Shown here piece by piece: positions 62,136 to 64,000 of a stretch of DNA of 64,000 nucleotides (position 1 is its first letter; every line of letters begins with the position of its first letter). The DNA is taken from NCBI GenBank assembly GCA_965215215.1, contig OZ244043.1, positions 186,001 to 250,000 on the forward strand, given 5' to 3'. Source of the stretch: CALDTK01 sp965215215 (lineage in GTDB: Bacteria; Bacteroidota; Bacteroidia; Chitinophagales; Saprospiraceae). The translations under genes and the position numbers were made by a program. The notes beneath the pieces were generated by a model. It was not told the DNA's origin, searched no databases, and worked only from the letters and a program-made list of their open reading frames with translations.

Positions 62136-63674
62136 TTACAGCGGGATGTTCCCGTGCTTACGGAGGGGCTGCTCCACGCGTTTTCGCGAAAGCGAGCCGA
62201 AGGCCCGCAGCAGCTTGCGGCGCGTTTGCTCGGGTACTATGACTTCGTCGATGAACCCACGCGCCGCCGCGCGGTACGGGTGCGCGAACTTCTCGGCGTA
62301 CTCCGCCTCACGCTCGGCGAGCGCGGCCTCCGGATCCTCCGCGGACGCTATTTCGCGACGGAAGATGATCTCGCTCGCGCCCTTCGCCCCCATCACCGCG
62401 ATCTCGGCCCCCGGCCAGGCGAAGTTGTAGTCGGCCCCGATGTGCTTCGAGTTCATCACGTCGTAGGCGCCGCCGTAGGCTTTGCGCGTGATGAGCGTGA
62501 TCCGCGGTACGGTAGCCTCCGAGAACGCGTACAGGAGCTTGGCGCCGTGCGTGATGATCCCGCGCCACTCCTGCTCCGTACCGGGCAAAAAGCCCGGTAC
62601 GTCGACGAGTACCAACAGCGGAACGTTGAAGCAATCGCACATCCGCACGAAGCGAGCGGCCTTGCGGCTCGAGTCCACGTCGAGTACCCCGGCCAGCGCC
62701 AGGGGTTGGTTGCCGACGATCCCGATCACCTCGCCGCCGAGCCGCGCGAACCCCGTGAGGATATTCTCCGCGAACTCCCGGTGGAGCTCTAGCCAGGAGC
62801 CCTCGTCCACGATGCCGAGTCCCACCTCCCGCATGTCGTACGGCTGGTTGGCGGCCGTCGGGACGATCTCATTCAGCGCCGGACGCAGTTCGGGTCCGGG
62901 CTCGAAGTCGAGCCTCGGGGGCCGCTCGTCGCAACTCGACGGCAGGTAGGAGAGCAAACGGCGCAACACCTCGACGCAGGCGACGTCGTTCGCCGCGGTG
63001 AGCGTGGTCACCCCGCTCTTGGTCGCGTGCGTGTGTGCCCCCCCGAGCTCCTCGCCCGACACCTCCTCGTTCGTGACGGTCTTCACCACGTTCGGCCCGG
63101 TGACGAACATGTAGCTGGTCCGCTCCACCATCACCGTGATGTCGGTGATCGCCGGCGAGTACACCGCTCCCCCCGCGCAGGGGCCCATGATGGCGGACAG
63201 CTGCGGGATCACGCCGGAGGCGCGCACGTTGCGGTAGAAGATGTCCGCGTACCCCCCCAAACTACGGACGCCCTCCTGGATGCGAGCGCCCCCCGAATCG
63301 TTGAGTCCGACGAGGGGGGCTCGGTTCCGCACGGCCAGGTCCATCACCTTGCAAATCTTCTCGGCGTGCGTCTCCGAGAGGCTGCCGCCGAACACCGTGA
63401 AATCCTGCGCGAAGAGGTACACGAGTCGACCGTCCACCTTCCCGTAGCCCGTGATCACCCCGTCGCCTAGGAATTGCTGATCGGCCATCCCGAAGTCGGT
63501 AGTCCGGTGCTCCACGAGCATGCCCAACTCCTCGAAGGTGCCCGCGTCGAAGAAGATCTCGACGCGCTCCCGGGCGGTGAGTACGCCCTTCTCGTGCTGG
63601 CGTTCCTGCCGCTCGGGCCCCCCGCCGAGCCGCGCCCGCTCACGTAGTCTACTGAGTCGCTGCACTTTGTCCAT
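62136..63674 (-). CDS. pccB: acyl-CoA (propionyl-CoA type) carboxylase beta subunit
   Basis: 512 residues. The biotin-carboxyl transferase halves are present: ARIQEGVRSLGGYADIF, GPCAGGAVYSPAITD, VTNEEVSGEELGGAHTH (N-terminal half), and VLDVDSSRKAARFVRMCDCFNVPLLVLVDVPGFLPGTEQE, KAYGGAYDVMNSKHIGADYNFAWPGAEIAVMGAKGA (C-terminal half). It carboxylates propionyl-CoA or a related acyl-CoA with a biotinylated alpha subunit encoded elsewhere. ATG at 63674 gives the usual MDKVQRLSRLRERA start. The acyl preference is inferred. Confidence 0.92.
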   Translation of the reverse strand: MDKVQRLSRLRERARLGGGPERQERQHEKGVLTARERVEIFFDAGTFEELGMLVEHRTTDFGMADQQFLGDGVITGYGKVDGRLVYLFAQDFTVFGGSLSETHAEKICKVMDLAVRNRAPLVGLNDSGGARIQEGVRSLGGYADIFYRNVRASGVIPQLSAIMGPCAGGAVYSPAITDITVMVERTSYMFVTGPNVVKTVTNEEVSGEELGGAHTHATKSGVTTLTAANDVACVEVLRRLLSYLPSSCDERPPRLDFEPGPELRPALNEIVPTAANQPYDMREVGLGIVDEGSWLELHREFAENILTGFARLGGEVIGIVGNQPLALAGVLDVDSSRKAARFVRMCDCFNVPLLVLVDVPGFLPGTEQEWRGIITHGAKLLYAFSEATVPRITLITRKAYGGAYDVMNSKHIGADYNFAWPGAEIAVMGAKGASEIIFRREIASAEDPEAALAEREAEYAEKFAHPYRAAARGFIDEVIVPEQTRRKLLRAFGSLSRKRVEQPLRKHGNIPL

Positions 63675-63739
63675 GGGGCCAAGAAACGATGCACAAAACG
63701 GCCGGCACGCTAAATTCACCGGCCTAACTCAGCAATCCG

Positions 63740-64000
63740 ATGTCCACCGCCACGTTCACCGCGCCCGCACCCCACCTCTCCCGCCTCGTTACGGAGATGG
63801 AGGAATCCTCTACGCTCGCCATGTCGCGCATGGCCCGCGAGCTCGGCGCCGAGGGGCACGACATCATCTCGCTCTCGCTCGGCGAGCCGGATTTCGACAC
63901 CCCGGAGCACATCAAAGCCGCCGCGAAAAAGGCGCTCGACGAGGGGTACACCAAGTACACCCCGGTCAACGGATTAGTGGAGCTCCGCCAGGCGATCGTG
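63740..64000 (+). CDS. aspartate aminotransferase family protein, 5' part
   Basis: 87 codons are present before the window ends. The translated start is MSTATFTAPAPHLSRLVTEMEESSTLAMSRMARELGAEGHD, followed by IISLSLGEPDFDTPEHIKAAAKKAL and GYTKYTPVNGLVELRQAIV, the N-terminal signature of class I/II PLP-dependent aspartate aminotransferases. The start ATG at 63740 is 65 bases from the divergent pccB start. The catalytic lysine lies beyond the right edge. Confidence 0.88.
   Translation, partial: MSTATFTAPAPHLSRLVTEMEESSTLAMSRMARELGAEGHDIISLSLGEPDFDTPEHIKAAAKKALDEGYTKYTPVNGLVELRQAIV

Overview
The window is a gene-dense, GC-rich stretch of a chromosome from the phylum Bacteroidota, most likely a marine or environmental Saprospiria/Lewinellaceae-type bacterium (inference). 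Supporting signs are: type IX secretion (T9SS) substrates with type A and type B C-terminal sorting domains; a PorV-like outer-membrane protein; a TamB/TamL pair in which the BamA-like partner is a lipoprotein; DUF3810 and DUF6089-like proteins; the futalosine menaquinone route (mqnB, mqnD); and at least two promoters matching the Bacteroidota -7 element TAnnTTTG. No rRNA, tRNA or CRISPR array was seen. No gene-free stretch exceeds 300 bases.

Layout. 1-7.9 kb: the end of a PKD-repeat T9SS adhesin, an M20 dipeptidase, a glycerophosphodiesterase lipoprotein, a coiled-coil secreted protein, MiaE-like tRNA hydroxylase and an unknown exported protein. 8-16 kb: sucC, a phage-tail-like S74 surface protein, xseA-xseB, a secreted M43 metalloprotease and mdh. 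16-21 kb: a DksA-like protein, mqnB, DUF3810, a lipoprotein, thioredoxin, DUF58, and a HEAT-like protein whose 3' end runs into a 15-bp tandem array. 21-27 kb: ppk2, a large TPR protein and a beta-barrel protein on one strand. 26.5-35 kb: glycosyltransferase-recQ, beta-helix and OmpA-like surface proteins, a secreted subtilase, DUF721 and recF. 35-39.8 kb: pdhA, a class V aminotransferase and a multidomain GH5 glycanase.

39.8-42.06 kb is an accessory island, visibly more AT-rich than its flanks. It carries an ABC-type ATPase, a DUF4276 (TOPRIM-like) protein and a VapB-type antitoxin without a toxin. The ATPase frame is interrupted by one TAG codon exactly where the Walker B catalytic glutamate should be. 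After the island the core genome resumes: dnaG, a hybrid histidine kinase with a degenerate ATP site, a pseudouridine synthase, mqnD, alanine dehydrogenase, a PorV-like protein, a LON-domain protein, a baeRF-family protein, tamL, two PA2169-type four-helix proteins, tamB, three small stress-type proteins, an acyl-CoA carboxylase beta subunit and the start of an aspartate aminotransferase.

How it fits together. Central metabolism is represented by pdhA, sucC, mdh, ald and the carboxylase. Respiratory quinone synthesis is represented by mqnB and mqnD, and DNA replication/repair by dnaG, recF, recQ and xseAB. Cell-surface secretion and assembly are represented by the T9SS cargo, the PorV-like protein and TamL/TamB. 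The most striking non-gene signals are a dispersed 14-base motif GTTTTNGCGAAAGC found many times on both strands, and tandem duplications that copy the stop-codon regions of two genes.
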